DNA of 64,000 nucleotides from Leifsonia williamsii (GTDB taxonomy: Bacteria > Actinomycetota > Actinomycetes > Actinomycetales > Microbacteriaceae): the NCBI RefSeq assembly GCF_030433685.1, contig NZ_JAROCF010000001.1, positions 3,534,001-3,598,000 of the forward strand, written 5' to 3'. The position numbers and the translations under genes were made by a program. The notes beneath the pieces were generated by a model that saw only the letters and a list, made by a program, of their open reading frames with translations, did no database searches and was not told where the DNA came from. This document shows positions 24,927 through 32,767 of this stretch, piece after piece; position 1 is the stretch's first letter; every line of letters begins with the position of its first letter.

Positions 24927-26144
24927 TTACGCGCCCATGCGCGTCTTGAGGTTCTCGCTGATCGCGTCGAGGAACTGCTCGGTGGTCAGGAACTCCTGCT
25001 CCGGGCCGACCAGGAGGGCGAGGTCCTTGGTCATCTTGCCCTCCTCGACCGTCTTCACCACGACGTCCTCGAGGGTGTGGGTGAAGTCGATCAGCTCCTG
25101 GTTGCCGTCGAGCTTGCCGCGGTGCGCGAGTCCGCGCGTCCAGGCGAAGATCGAGGCGATCGGGTTCGTGGAGGTCGCCTTGCCCTGCTGGTGCTGGCGG
25201 AAGTGGCGGGTGACGGTGCCGTGCGCGGCCTCCGCCTCCACGACGCTGCCGTCGGGGGTGGTCAGCACGGAGGTCATCAGGCCGAGCGAGCCGAAGCCCT
25301 GCGCGACGGTGTCGGACTGCACGTCGCCGTCGTAGTTCTTGCAGGCCCAGACGTAGCCGCCCTCCCATTTGAGGCTGGAGGCGACCATGTCGTCGATCAG
25401 GCGGTGCTCGTAGGTGAGGCCGGCGGCGTCGAACTTCTCCTTGTACTCGGCGTCGAAGACCTCCTGGAAGAGGTCCTTGAAGCGGCCGTCGTACGCCTTC
25501 AGGATCGTGTTCTTGGTCGACAGGTAGACCGGGTAGTTGCGGTCGAGGCCGTAGTTGAAGGAGGCGCGGGCGAAGTCGCGGATGGACTCGTCCTGGTTGT
25601 ACATCGCCATCGCGACGCCGCCGCCCGGGGCCTGGTAGACCTCGAACGACTGGGCCTCGCCGCCGTCGTTCGGCTGGAAGCTGATGCTCAGGGTGCCGGG
25701 GCCGTCGAACACGAAGTCGGTCGCGCGGTACTGGTCGCCGAAGGCGTGACGGCCGATGACGATCGGCTTGTTCCAGCCGGGGACCAGCCGCGGGATGTTC
25801 GAGATGATGATCGGCTCGCGGAAGACCACGCCGCCGAGGATGTTGCGGATGGTGCCGTTGGGGCTCTTCCACATCTTCTTGAGGCCGAACTCCTCGACGC
25901 GCGCCTCGTCGGGGGTGATGGTCGCGCACTTGACGCCGACGCCGTGCTTCTGGATGGCGTGCGCCGCGTCGATGGTGATCTGGTCGTCGGTCTCGTCGCG
26001 CTTCTCGATGCCGAGGTCGTAGTACTCGAGGTTCACGTCGAGGTACGGGTGGATGAGGGAGTCCTTGATCAGCTTCCAGATGATGCGCGTCATCTCGTCG
26101 CCGTCGAGTTCGACGACCGTGCCTTCAACCTTGATCTTGTCCAC
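24927..26144 (-). CDS. icd: NADP-dependent isocitrate dehydrogenase (dimeric type)
   Basis: 405 aa TCA-cycle enzyme oxidising isocitrate to 2-oxoglutarate. The sequence is of the homodimeric, eukaryote-like class: [20 protein letters not shown] at the N-terminus, [20 protein letters not shown] around the substrate-binding serine and arginines, [13 protein letters not shown], and [20 protein letters not shown] in the cofactor region, where the His/Arg pattern fits NADP preference. Length is normal. It is transcribed alone between a terminator downstream and a promoter region that contains a 20-base perfect palindrome (26204-26223), nearly identical to one upstream of sucC. Confidence 0.96.
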   Translation of the reverse strand: MDKIKVEGTVVELDGDEMTRIIWKLIKDSLIHPYLDVNLEYYDLGIEKRDETDDQITIDAAHAIQKHGVGVKCATITPDEARVEEFGLKKMWKSPNGTIRNILGGVVFREPIIISNIPRLVPGWNKPIVIGRHAFGDQYRATDFVFDGPGTLSISFQPNDGGEAQSFEVYQAPGGGVAMAMYNQDESIRDFARASFNYGLDRNYPVYLSTKNTILKAYDGRFKDLFQEVFDAEYKEKFDAAGLTYEHRLIDDMVASSLKWEGGYVWACKNYDGDVQSDTVAQGFGSLGLMTSVLTTPDGSVVEAEAAHGTVTRHFRQHQQGKATSTNPIASIFAWTRGLAHRGKLDGNQELIDFTHTLEDVVVKTVEEGKMTKDLALLVGPEQEFLTTEQFLDAISENLKTRMGA

Positions 26145-26203
26145 TGGTTCTCCTGAGGTGTTTGCCGTGGTTCAGCCTCCGACAGCTTACCGGAGGGAGC
26201 GAG

Positions 26204-26223
26204 ATATCTCGACGTCGAGATAT
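26204..26223. promoter_or_regulatory. Perfect palindrome in the icd promoter region
   Basis: The 20-base perfect palindrome ATATCTCGACGTCGAGATAT is centred about 70 bases upstream of the icd start, in the spacer shared with the divergent acetyltransferase gene. TAAGCT on the minus strand at 26189-26184 could be the icd -10 element, which would put the palindrome over the -35 position. A 17-of-20 match stands upstream of sucC at 47419-47438. The shape suits a dimeric MarR-like regulator such as the TamR type described for TCA genes in Streptomyces; the regulator itself is not in this window. Confidence 0.65.
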
Positions 26224-26291
26224 TCCGCCCACGGCTGACGCCGGGCCGCTGCTCCTATGCGGCCGTCCCCGGCGCACGTTACCCTTTCGTC

Positions 26292-26744
26292 ATGGCTGAG
26301 TTGAGACTGGAAGAGTTGAGCGCGAAGAACGTCGTTGCGGCGAACGCGCTCTCATTGAAGCCGGGCCAGGAGCAGTTCATCGCTCCGGTCTCGTACTCGG
26401 CAGCCGCCGCTCTCCCGAACCCGACGACCTCCTGGCAGCGCGTGGTCCTCGACGAGGACGAGGTCGTCGGTTTCATCATGGGCGACTTCAACCCGGACGC
26501 CGAGCACGAGGAGTTCAAGGCCATCCTCTGGCGCATCAATGTCGACGCCGACGACCAGGGCCGCGGCATCGGCACGTTCGCCGTGCGCGCGTTGGCCGAC
26601 GAGGCGCGCAACCGCGGCCACCAGCGGCTCTACGTCATCTGGGAGTCGGGCGAGCTCGGCCCCGAGCAGTTCTTCCTGCGCAGCGGCTTCCAGCCGGTCG
26701 GCGAGACGCAGTACGGCGAGACGATCGGTGCCCTCGAGCTCTGA
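26292..26744 (+). CDS. GNAT family N-acetyltransferase
   Basis: 150 aa acetyltransferase. The acetyl-CoA binding motif A reads INVDADDQGRGIGTFAVRAL (about 82-101) and is followed by AGN-like helix residues and a C-terminal GFQPVGETQYGE. The N-terminal part (LSLKPGQEQFIAPVSYSAA) resembles spermidine/diamine N-acetyltransferases such as PaiA/BltD. The divergent icd promoter palindrome lies 70 bases upstream. The downstream DNA repair gene overlaps its last 17 bases, suggesting co-expression. The substrate may be a polyamine or amine, but this is a family-level guess. Confidence 0.85.
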   Translation: MAELRLEELSAKNVVAANALSLKPGQEQFIAPVSYSAAAALPNPTTSWQRVVLDEDEVVGFIMGDFNPDAEHEEFKAILWRINVDADDQGRGIGTFAVRALADEARNRGHQRLYVIWESGELGPEQFFLRSGFQPVGETQYGETIGALEL

Positions 26745-27066
26745 GGGCGGCGACTCGTTCGTCGAGCGCGTGCTCGCGGTGGTCGACTCCATCCCGCCCG
26801 GTCGCGTGATGACCTATGGCGACGTCGCCGCCACGCTGGGCTCCCGGGCGGCGCGGATGGTCGGTCAGGTGATGGCCTACTACGGCTCGACCGTGCCCTG
26901 GTGGCGCGTCGTGCGGGCGAGCGGACACCCGGCGAGCGGTCACGAGCACCTCGCCCTGGAGCACTATCGGGCCGAGGGGACACCGTTGGTGGGCGGCCTC
27001 CACACCGACGGCGTGCGCACCGCGTACCGGGTCGACCTGCGCGTGGCCCGGCACGATCCGGCCTGA
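26728..27066 (+). CDS. Alkyltransferase-like (ATL) DNA repair protein
   Basis: 112 aa protein homologous to the C-terminal domain of O6-alkylguanine-DNA alkyltransferases. The DNA-binding helix region (PPGRVMTYGDVAATLG) and the arginine-finger region (RAARMVGQVM) are present. The active-site motif PCHRVV is replaced by PWWRVV, with Trp58 in place of the acceptor cysteine. This is the defining change of ATL proteins, which bind alkylated guanine and pass the lesion to nucleotide excision repair instead of repairing it. GTG 26728 is the only start that keeps the helix region at normal distance; it overlaps the GNAT gene by 17 bases. Confidence 0.85.
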   Translation: MPSSSEGGDSFVERVLAVVDSIPPGRVMTYGDVAATLGSRAARMVGQVMAYYGSTVPWWRVVRASGHPASGHEHLALEHYRAEGTPLVGGLHTDGVRTAYRVDLRVARHDPA

Positions 27067-27197
27067 CCCCGGCACTCCGGATCAGGCGCAGATCGCGAGA
27101 GGATAACGTTTCGCAGGATCATCCGCTGGTCCGATGGCGTGCACAGCCGGATGGTGTTGACTTGCATGGTCCACCCCGTCCGTCCACAGGAGTCTCC

Positions 27198-27620
27198 GTG
27201 CCCCGAATCCGCACCGCCGGCGCTGTCGCGACCGCGCTCACCCTCGCTCTCGGCCTCTCCGGCTGCTCGGTGGTGGCCGCCTTCACGCCGCATGTGGAGG
27301 CGGAGATCTACGACTCGGCCAAGGAGTTCACGCCCACCGCGACGTCGGCGTTCGGCTCCCCCTCCTTCGTGCCCGACGACGCGACCGTGATCCGCGCCGA
27401 CTGGGACACCGAGTCCGGCGCGGCCATCCTGACCTTCACCTCGGCGAAGCACTTCAAGGAGGGCACCTGCACGGCAGAGGCCCCCGTGCCGAAGCCGGCC
27501 ATCCAGGACAGCTGGTGGCCGATCGAGGGGCTGCCCCCGAAGGGCGTGAGCTGCCCCGGCGGTTGGTCGGCGTTCGTGATGGGCAACCAGACGTACGCGG
27601 CACTGCCGGGCAAGGGCTAG
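27198..27620 (+). CDS. Small predicted lipoprotein of unknown function
   Basis: 140 aa from the GTG at 27198. It has a lipoprotein signal with lipobox LSGC (Cys23), then a mature domain of about 115 residues with two further cysteines (GTCTAEAP and GVSCPGGW) and several tryptophans (ADWDTE, DSWWPIEG). No known family was recognised. A TTGACT element at about 27165 may be its -35. Its stop codon shares the tetramer CTAG with the stop of the convergent histidine kinase gene. Confidence 0.6.
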   Translation: MPRIRTAGAVATALTLALGLSGCSVVAAFTPHVEAEIYDSAKEFTPTATSAFGSPSFVPDDATVIRADWDTESGAAILTFTSAKHFKEGTCTAEAPVPKPAIQDSWWPIEGLPPKGVSCPGGWSAFVMGNQTYAALPGKG

Positions 27621-29476
27621 CGGGGCTCCGCCTCCGCAGCCTCGGCGTCTGCGCCCGCGGCGTCCGCCTCCGCCTGACCGCTTTCGTCCTGCTGCGGGGC
27701 GACCAGGGGGATGACGAGCTCGATGCGCGTGCCCGCGCCATCGGGGGAGGCGAACCGGGCACGGCCTCCCACCGCCTCCACGCGGTCCCGCACGCCCTCG
27801 AGGCCGCCGCCGGGTTCGACGCGCGCGCCGCCGCGGCCGTCGTCGGTCACGACGACCGACACGGTGTCGCCCGACCGCTCCACGGTGACGGAGCAGCTCG
27901 CGGCCTCCGCGTGTTTGGCCGCGTTGGTCAGGCACTCGGAGACGCAGAAGTAGATCGTCTCCTCCACGACGCTCGGGAGCCGGCCGTCGGTGTCGACCCG
28001 GACCTCCACCGGCGTGTGCGCCCGCTGGGCCAGCTCCTCCAGGGCGCTCTGGAGATCACCGTCGGTGAGCACCGTGGGGTGGATGCCACGAGCCAGTTCG
28101 CGGAGCTCGCGCAGCGCGTCGGCCAGCTGCGCCGACGCCCGCTCGAGGTCGCGGGTCACCTCGGTGTTGCCGGCGGCCTCCGCCTTCGCGGTGGCGATGC
28201 GGAGGCTGATCGCCAGCGACACGAGCTGCTGCTGCGAGCCGTCGTGCAGGTCGCGCTCCAGCCGGCGGCGGGCCAGGTAGCCCTCCTCGACGATGCGGAG
28301 GCGCGACTCGCGCAGCTCCTGGATGGTCTGCTCCAGCCTCCCCCGCAACCGGTCGTTGTCCACCGACAGCAGCAGTGCGGAGGAGACGGCGTCGAGGAGC
28401 CGGTCGTCCTGGCCGAGCGCGACATCGTGCTCGATCAACGCGATCGGGCCGTCTGCGGAGTCGATCGGGAGGGTGGAGCGTCCCGGCCTGGTCCTTCCCG
28501 GGCGTGCGGCGCCGCGAAGGTCTTCGATGGGCGTGCCGTCGCTGGTCTCGTAGCGACCCGCGCGCTCGTCCCACCAGAACACGCGCAGGGAGCTGTCATG
28601 CAGCGTCCGCGCGAGGCTCGACTCCCACAGAGCGCGGTCGACCTTGTCGCGCGCGACGATGACGAGGTCGGCGACACGCGAGCGCAGCCCCCTGGCGTAG
28701 AGCACTCCCCCGACGAACGCCGGCGGGATGAGCGCGATGGCCACCGGCGGCACGAACTGCAGCCAGCCGCTCTCCCAGCCGAGGGTGAAGCTCACCGAGT
28801 CCTGTACCGTCCCGTAGCACCAGAGCACGAGCGCGAGCGGCATCACGAACGACACGCGCCGGGCGGGCAGCGAGCTGGTGAACCAGCGCACGGCGAGGCG
28901 GGCGGCGACCGTGAGCATCAGGCCGAGGCCGGCGAGCCTCCATCCCACACCGAACCAGTAGTCGGCGTCGGCGCTCGGCATCACCGCGTACGCGTTGGGC
29001 ACGCACCCGCAGTCCGCCGCCGTGGGCGAGGAGGCGAGCAGCACGCCCAAAAACCGGAGCAGGAAGGCGATGCCGAGCGTGATCACCACCACGCGGTCGA
29101 AACGCGAGCTCAGCCTCCCCGTGGGGTAGCAGAGCACGAGCACGCCGACGAGCACCGCCCAGAAGTCCGTCACCGCTGCGAGCAGCGGCCACGCACCGCC
29201 CGCCCCGCGGGCCAGCGGGTACCAGGCTCCCGCCGACCAGAAGAGCGCTGCGCCGACCATCAGCCAGCCGGGGACAGGGTTGCGCACGATCCGCCAGGCC
29301 ACCACGCCGCACACGACGTACACGATCGCCACGGCCACGAACACGATGGCCCAGCCGATTCCCTGCGGCCGCGGACCGTAGTCGCCGGTCATCGCGCTCG
29401 CCAGCTGGGCGAGCACGTTCGAGGCCACCGCGGCGGTGACGGCGAGCGCACGGAGCCAGACGCGCGCGGCGTTCAC
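27617..29476 (-). CDS. Membrane sensor histidine kinase (HisKA_3/LuxR-RR type)
   Basis: 619 aa NarL-partner histidine kinase. The first about 270 residues hold eight or so membrane segments without a large external loop, so the signal is probably sensed in or at the membrane. A GAF-like cytoplasmic region follows. The dimerisation/phosphoacceptor motif RRRLERDLHDGSQQQL places the phosphorylated histidine near residue 411. The ATPase domain shows SECLTNAAKHA, TDDGRGG and GGGLEGVRDRVEAVGG. The extreme C-terminus is a low-complexity Ala/Glu/Asp tail. It is co-transcribed after two response regulator genes, starting three bases downstream of the LuxR-type one. Confidence 0.92.
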   Translation of the reverse strand: MNAARVWLRALAVTAAVASNVLAQLASAMTGDYGPRPQGIGWAIVFVAVAIVYVVCGVVAWRIVRNPVPGWLMVGAALFWSAGAWYPLARGAGGAWPLLAAVTDFWAVLVGVLVLCYPTGRLSSRFDRVVVITLGIAFLLRFLGVLLASSPTAADCGCVPNAYAVMPSADADYWFGVGWRLAGLGLMLTVAARLAVRWFTSSLPARRVSFVMPLALVLWCYGTVQDSVSFTLGWESGWLQFVPPVAIALIPPAFVGGVLYARGLRSRVADLVIVARDKVDRALWESSLARTLHDSSLRVFWWDERAGRYETSDGTPIEDLRGAARPGRTRPGRSTLPIDSADGPIALIEHDVALGQDDRLLDAVSSALLLSVDNDRLRGRLEQTIQELRESRLRIVEEGYLARRRLERDLHDGSQQQLVSLAISLRIATAKAEAAGNTEVTRDLERASAQLADALRELRELARGIHPTVLTDGDLQSALEELAQRAHTPVEVRVDTDGRLPSVVEETIYFCVSECLTNAAKHAEAASCSVTVERSGDTVSVVVTDDGRGGARVEPGGGLEGVRDRVEAVGGRARFASPDGAGTRIELVIPLVAPQQDESGQAEADAAGADAEAAEAEPR

Positions 29477-29479
29477 GGC

Positions 29480-30160
29480 TCAGCCGTCCCGGCCGAGGAA
29501 GCGCAGAACGGCGAGCACGCGCCGGTGCCCCTCCGCGGAGTCCTCCACGCCGAGCTTGGCCATGATGTGGCCGATGTGCGATTCGACGGTGCGGAGGCTG
29601 AGGTGCAGGCCCGCAGCGATGCCGACGTTCGAGAGGCCCTCCGCCATCAGGCGCAGCACGTCGAGCTCTCGCGCGGACAACGCCTCCACGCTCTCGGAGG
29701 AGGACCGGGAGGAGACGAGCAGCTGCACGACCTCGGGGTCGACCACGCTGCCGCCCTGCGCGACCGTGCGCACGGCGTTGACGAGGGTGTCGCCGTCGGC
29801 GACGCGGTCCTTCAGCAGGTAGCCGGTGCCGCTTCCGGCACTGAGCGCCCTGATCGCGTACGCGGCTGTCGTGTACATCGAGAGCAGCAGGACGCCGACG
29901 CCGGAGTCGCGAGCCCGGAGCTGCTCGAGCGCCCGGAGGCCCTCGTCGGTGTGGGTGGGCGGCATCCGGATGTCGAGCACGACGGCGTCGATCGACGCGT
30001 CGTCCGCGACCACGGCGAGCACCTGCTCGGCCGAGTCGACGGAGGCGACGACATCGACGCCGCCCGCGCGCAGGAGCTGACCGATCCCCTCGCGCAGCAG
30101 AACAGCGTCGTCGGCGACCACGACCCGGAGCGGGCGGGAAGGCTTCTCTCCCGCGACCAC
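29480..30160 (-). CDS. NarL/LuxR family response regulator
   Basis: 226 aa two-domain regulator, GTG start at 30160. The receiver domain has the acidic pair VVVADDAVLLREG and phosphoacceptor Asp63 in AVVLDIRMPP; GYLLKDRV supplies the conserved lysine. The C-terminal LuxR-type helix-turn-helix reads LSARELDVLRLMAEGLSN and LSLRTVESHIGHIMAKLGV. It is the direct partner of the histidine kinase encoded immediately downstream. A receiver-only protein is encoded nine bases upstream on the same strand. Confidence 0.93.
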   Translation of the reverse strand: MVAGEKPSRPLRVVVADDAVLLREGIGQLLRAGGVDVVASVDSAEQVLAVVADDASIDAVVLDIRMPPTHTDEGLRALEQLRARDSGVGVLLLSMYTTAAYAIRALSAGSGTGYLLKDRVADGDTLVNAVRTVAQGGSVVDPEVVQLLVSSRSSSESVEALSARELDVLRLMAEGLSNVGIAAGLHLSLRTVESHIGHIMAKLGVEDSAEGHRRVLAVLRFLGRDG

Positions 30161-30169
30161 GCGCTCACC

Positions 30170-30541
30170 TTAGCAGGGAGCTGTGCGCGTCAATAGCGAA
30201 CGCAGCGCGTCTCCTGTGAGGTCGGCCTTGCCGATGAACCCCTCCGCGCCGCTGTCGGCGACGCGATGGCCGTAGTCGCGGGACGATCGGCTGGAGGTGA
30301 GCACGACGGCGGCGCCGGTCGCGTGCATCGCGGGAACGAGGTCGAAGCCGTCCGCGTCGGGCAGCCCGACGTCGAGGAGCACCAGATCGGGCGCGAGCCG
30401 GCGGCTGAGTTCGACACCGCCCGCTCCGGTGTCGGCGTCGCCCACGACGGCGAAGCGCTCGAGCTCGAGGAGCTCGGCCGCCTGGGCGCGGAACCGCGCG
30501 TGGTCGTCGACGATGACAACGCGGAGACACATGCCAGTCAT
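30170..30541 (-). CDS. Receiver-only response regulator (no output domain)
   Basis: 123 aa from ATG 30541 (ATG 30532 is an equally possible start). It is a single receiver domain with the acidic pocket VVIVDDHARFR, phosphoacceptor Asp57 in LVLLDVGLPDADGFDLV, the threonine/serine switch TSSRSS and the lysine in EGFIGKADL. It ends right after the domain (RSLLTRTAPC), so there is no DNA-binding part, although the receiver sequence resembles NarL-type regulators. It is first in an operon with a full LuxR-type regulator and the kinase. It could act as a phosphate sink or as a competing partner for the same kinase. Confidence 0.82.
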   Translation of the reverse strand: MTGMCLRVVIVDDHARFRAQAAELLELERFAVVGDADTGAGGVELSRRLAPDLVLLDVGLPDADGFDLVPAMHATGAAVVLTSSRSSRDYGHRVADSGAEGFIGKADLTGDALRSLLTRTAPC

Positions 30542-30839
30542 CTTCGCCCGGCACCGCAGGGCGGGCATCCGTGCCAGCACGCATTCAGATCGGGTGGCCC
30601 CCCGGATGCGGGGCATCTCGCGTCGGCAGCATGCTATGAGCAAAGCTCAACACCGTGCTTCCGGTGGTGAGTCCACAACGTTCCAGGACCGAGGAGAGGA
30701 GCAGGTCCACCGCGACCCGAACCGCCCACCCGAACGGACCGCCACGGCGATCCGGGGGCGGGCGCGGCGGACCCGGCCACCCCCTTCACGGCACCGGACG
30801 ACCCGACCCGACGGACGACTCGACCCCGCCGCCGGAGCA

Positions 30840-30888
30840 CCCGCGGCGGCCGCCTCCCCTCTCGGCGGGGGGAGGCGGTCGCCGCGGG
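30840..30888 (-). terminator. Very stable hairpin downstream of the ABC exporter operon
   Basis: Arms 30840-30859 and 30869-30888 pair over 20 positions with one non-complementary position (a G/T, wobble-capable on the plus strand) and a 9-base loop. Core arm sequences are CCCGCGGCG and CCGCCTCCCC. No T tract follows. It lies 65 bases beyond the end of the minus-strand exporter operon and probably stops or protects that transcript. The rest of the 410-base gap between the receiver gene and the exporter (30542-30952) shows no gene besides this hairpin and the tandem repeat. Confidence 0.5.
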
Positions 30889-30900
30889 CCGCGGATGGCG

Positions 30901-30960
30901 CCCTTGCTCGGCCCAGACCGCCCTCGCTCGGCCCAGACCGCCCTCGCTCGGCTCAGACCA
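30901..30960. repeat. Three tandem copies of a 20-base unit
   Basis: Positions 30901-30920, 30921-30940 and 30941-30960 are successive copies of a 20-base unit with consensus CCCTCGCTCGGCCCAGACCG. Copies 1 and 2 differ at one base; copy 3 differs from copy 2 at two. The third copy contains the stop codon and last codons of the ABC exporter gene that ends at 30953, so the array looks like a local duplication outward from the gene end. Confidence 0.9.
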
Positions 30961-32767
30961 GCGAGTCCCGCCAGGCCGCGTGCAGCTGGGCGAACCGGCC
31001 GGTGCCGGCGATCAGATCGGCGGGCGTGCCGTCTTCGACGACGCGGCCGTGCTCCATCACGAGGACGCGATCCGCGATCGCGACCGTGGAGAGACGGTGC
31101 GCGATGATCACGGCCGTGCGGTCGGCGAGCAGCGTCTGCAGCGCCTCCTGCACCAGTCGCTCGCTCGGGATGTCGAGAGAGCTCGTGGCCTCGTCGAGGA
31201 TGAGGACGGCCGGGTCGGCGAGGAAGGCGCGCGCGAACGAGATCAGCTGGCGCTGGCCCGCGGAGACGCGCCCGCCCCGCTTGTTCACGTCGGTGTCGTA
31301 GCCGTTCGGCAGGCCCGCGATGAACTCGTGGGCGCCGACCGCCTTCGCCGCCTCGACGACCTCCTCGCGGGTCGCGTCCGGCTTGCCGAGCGCGATGTTG
31401 TCGGCCACCGACCCGCTGAACAGGTACGCCTCCTGGGTCACCATGACGATGGCCCGGCGCAGGTCCTTCGGATGCAGGTCGCGGAGGTCGACGTCGTCGA
31501 GCGTCACGCTGCCCTCTGTGGGGTCGTAGAACCGCGAGATCAGCTTGGCGAGCGTCGACTTGCCCGCACCTGTGGAGCCGACCAGCGCGATCGTCTGCCC
31601 GGCGGGGATGTCGAGCGCGAACTCCGGCAGCACCACCCGGTCGGAGCGGTACGCGAAGGTCACGTCGTCGAAGCGCACATGGCCCTTCGCCGTCCACAGG
31701 TCGACCGGCTTCACCGGGTCGGGGACGCTCGGCGCCTCCTCCAAGACGCCCGAAATCTTCTCGAGCGCCGCGGCGGCCGACTGGTAGGAGTTGTAGAACA
31801 TCGCCATCTCCTCCATCGGGTCGAAGAAGCGGCGCGTGTACAGCAGCGCGGCGAGCAGCACGCCGATCGCGAGCTGGCCGTCGGCCACGCGGAAGCCGCC
31901 GACGAGCAGCACGACGCCGACCGTGACGTTGCCGATCATCACGAGGCCGGGGTCGAAGATCCCGAACAGCTGGATGACCCGGGCGTTGACGTCGCGGTAC
32001 TCCTCGACGAGTCCGCCGAACTCCTTCTCGTTGCGCTTCTCCTTGCGGAACGCCTTGACCGCGCGGATGCCGGTCATGGTCTCCACGAAGTGCACGATGA
32101 GCTTCGCGGACGCCACCCGCGAGATGCGGAACAGCTTCTGCGACCGCTTCTGGAACCAGCGCGTCAGCAGGTACAGCGGCACGAGCGACGCCACCAGCAC
32201 CACACCGCTGATCCAGTCGATCGAGAACAGCGCGATGGCGATGAACAGCATGTACAGGAAGCCCTGCACGAGCTGGTTGATGCCCGAGTCGAGCAGCTCG
32301 CGGATGGAGTCGAGGTCGCTGGTCTGCCGCGAGATGATGCGGCCCGACGTGTACGACTCGTGGAACTCCAGCGACAGCTTCTGCGTGTGCAGGAACACCC
32401 GCTTGCGCAGGTCGAGCAGGATGGCCTGGCTGATCCGCGCGCTCAGCACCGTGTACCAGGCGATCAGCACGGCGCCGATCACGCCGGTGAACAGGTACGC
32501 GACGCCGGCGGCGGCCAGCGGGAACCAGTCCTGCTTCAGCAGAGCCGGGAGGCCGTTGTCGATGCCGAACGCGATGATCGCCGGCCCGGCGACCTGGCCG
32601 GCGGTGCTGACGACGACGACGACCGCGGTCAGCAGCAGCCGGAGCCGCAGCGGGCGCAGCAGCGAGCCGAGCAGGCGCAGCGAACGCCGCCGCACCTGGC
32701 GGCTCTCCTCCTTCGTGAGGTCGTTGCGCTCTTCGCCTTCGACGCCCTGGACGGTGGCGGTGGTCAC
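30953..32767 (-). CDS. ABC exporter half-transporter, consensus-ATPase subunit
   Basis: 604 aa multidrug-type exporter with an N-terminal six-helix membrane domain (about 30-330) and a C-terminal ATPase. Walker A is [16 protein letters not shown], and Walker [12 protein letters not shown] has the catalytic glutamate. The signature motif is degenerate: VSAGQRQ instead of LSGGQ. The partner subunit encoded upstream (four-base overlap, GTG start here) has the opposite defect, so the two should form a heterodimer with one active and one degenerate ATP site, like BmrCD and TM287/288. It is the second gene of the operon. The export substrate is unknown; hydrophobic drugs or lipids are typical. Confidence 0.92.
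   Translation of the reverse strand: MTTATVQGVEGEERNDLTKEESRQVRRRSLRLLGSLLRPLRLRLLLTAVVVVVSTAGQVAGPAIIAFGIDNGLPALLKQDWFPLAAAGVAYLFTGVIGAVLIAWYTVLSARISQAILLDLRKRVFLHTQKLSLEFHESYTSGRIISRQTSDLDSIRELLDSGINQLVQGFLYMLFIAIALFSIDWISGVVLVASLVPLYLLTRWFQKRSQKLFRISRVASAKLIVHFVETMTGIRAVKAFRKEKRNEKEFGGLVEEYRDVNARVIQLFGIFDPGLVMIGNVTVGVVLLVGGFRVADGQLAIGVLLAALLYTRRFFDPMEEMAMFYNSYQSAAAALEKISGVLEEAPSVPDPVKPVDLWTAKGHVRFDDVTFAYRSDRVVLPEFALDIPAGQTIALVGSTGAGKSTLAKLISRFYDPTEGSVTLDDVDLRDLHPKDLRRAIVMVTQEAYLFSGSVADNIALGKPDATREEVVEAAKAVGAHEFIAGLPNGYDTDVNKRGGRVSAGQRQLISFARAFLADPAVLILDEATSSLDIPSERLVQEALQTLLADRTAVIIAHRLSTVAIADRVLVMEHGRVVEDGTPADLIAGTGRFAQLHAAWRDSLV

Noticed and set aside
27515..30196. 893-codon plus-strand open frame opposite the two-component genes
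   Set aside because: It is the antisense of the histidine kinase and response regulator, with no recognisable domain and antisense-like composition.
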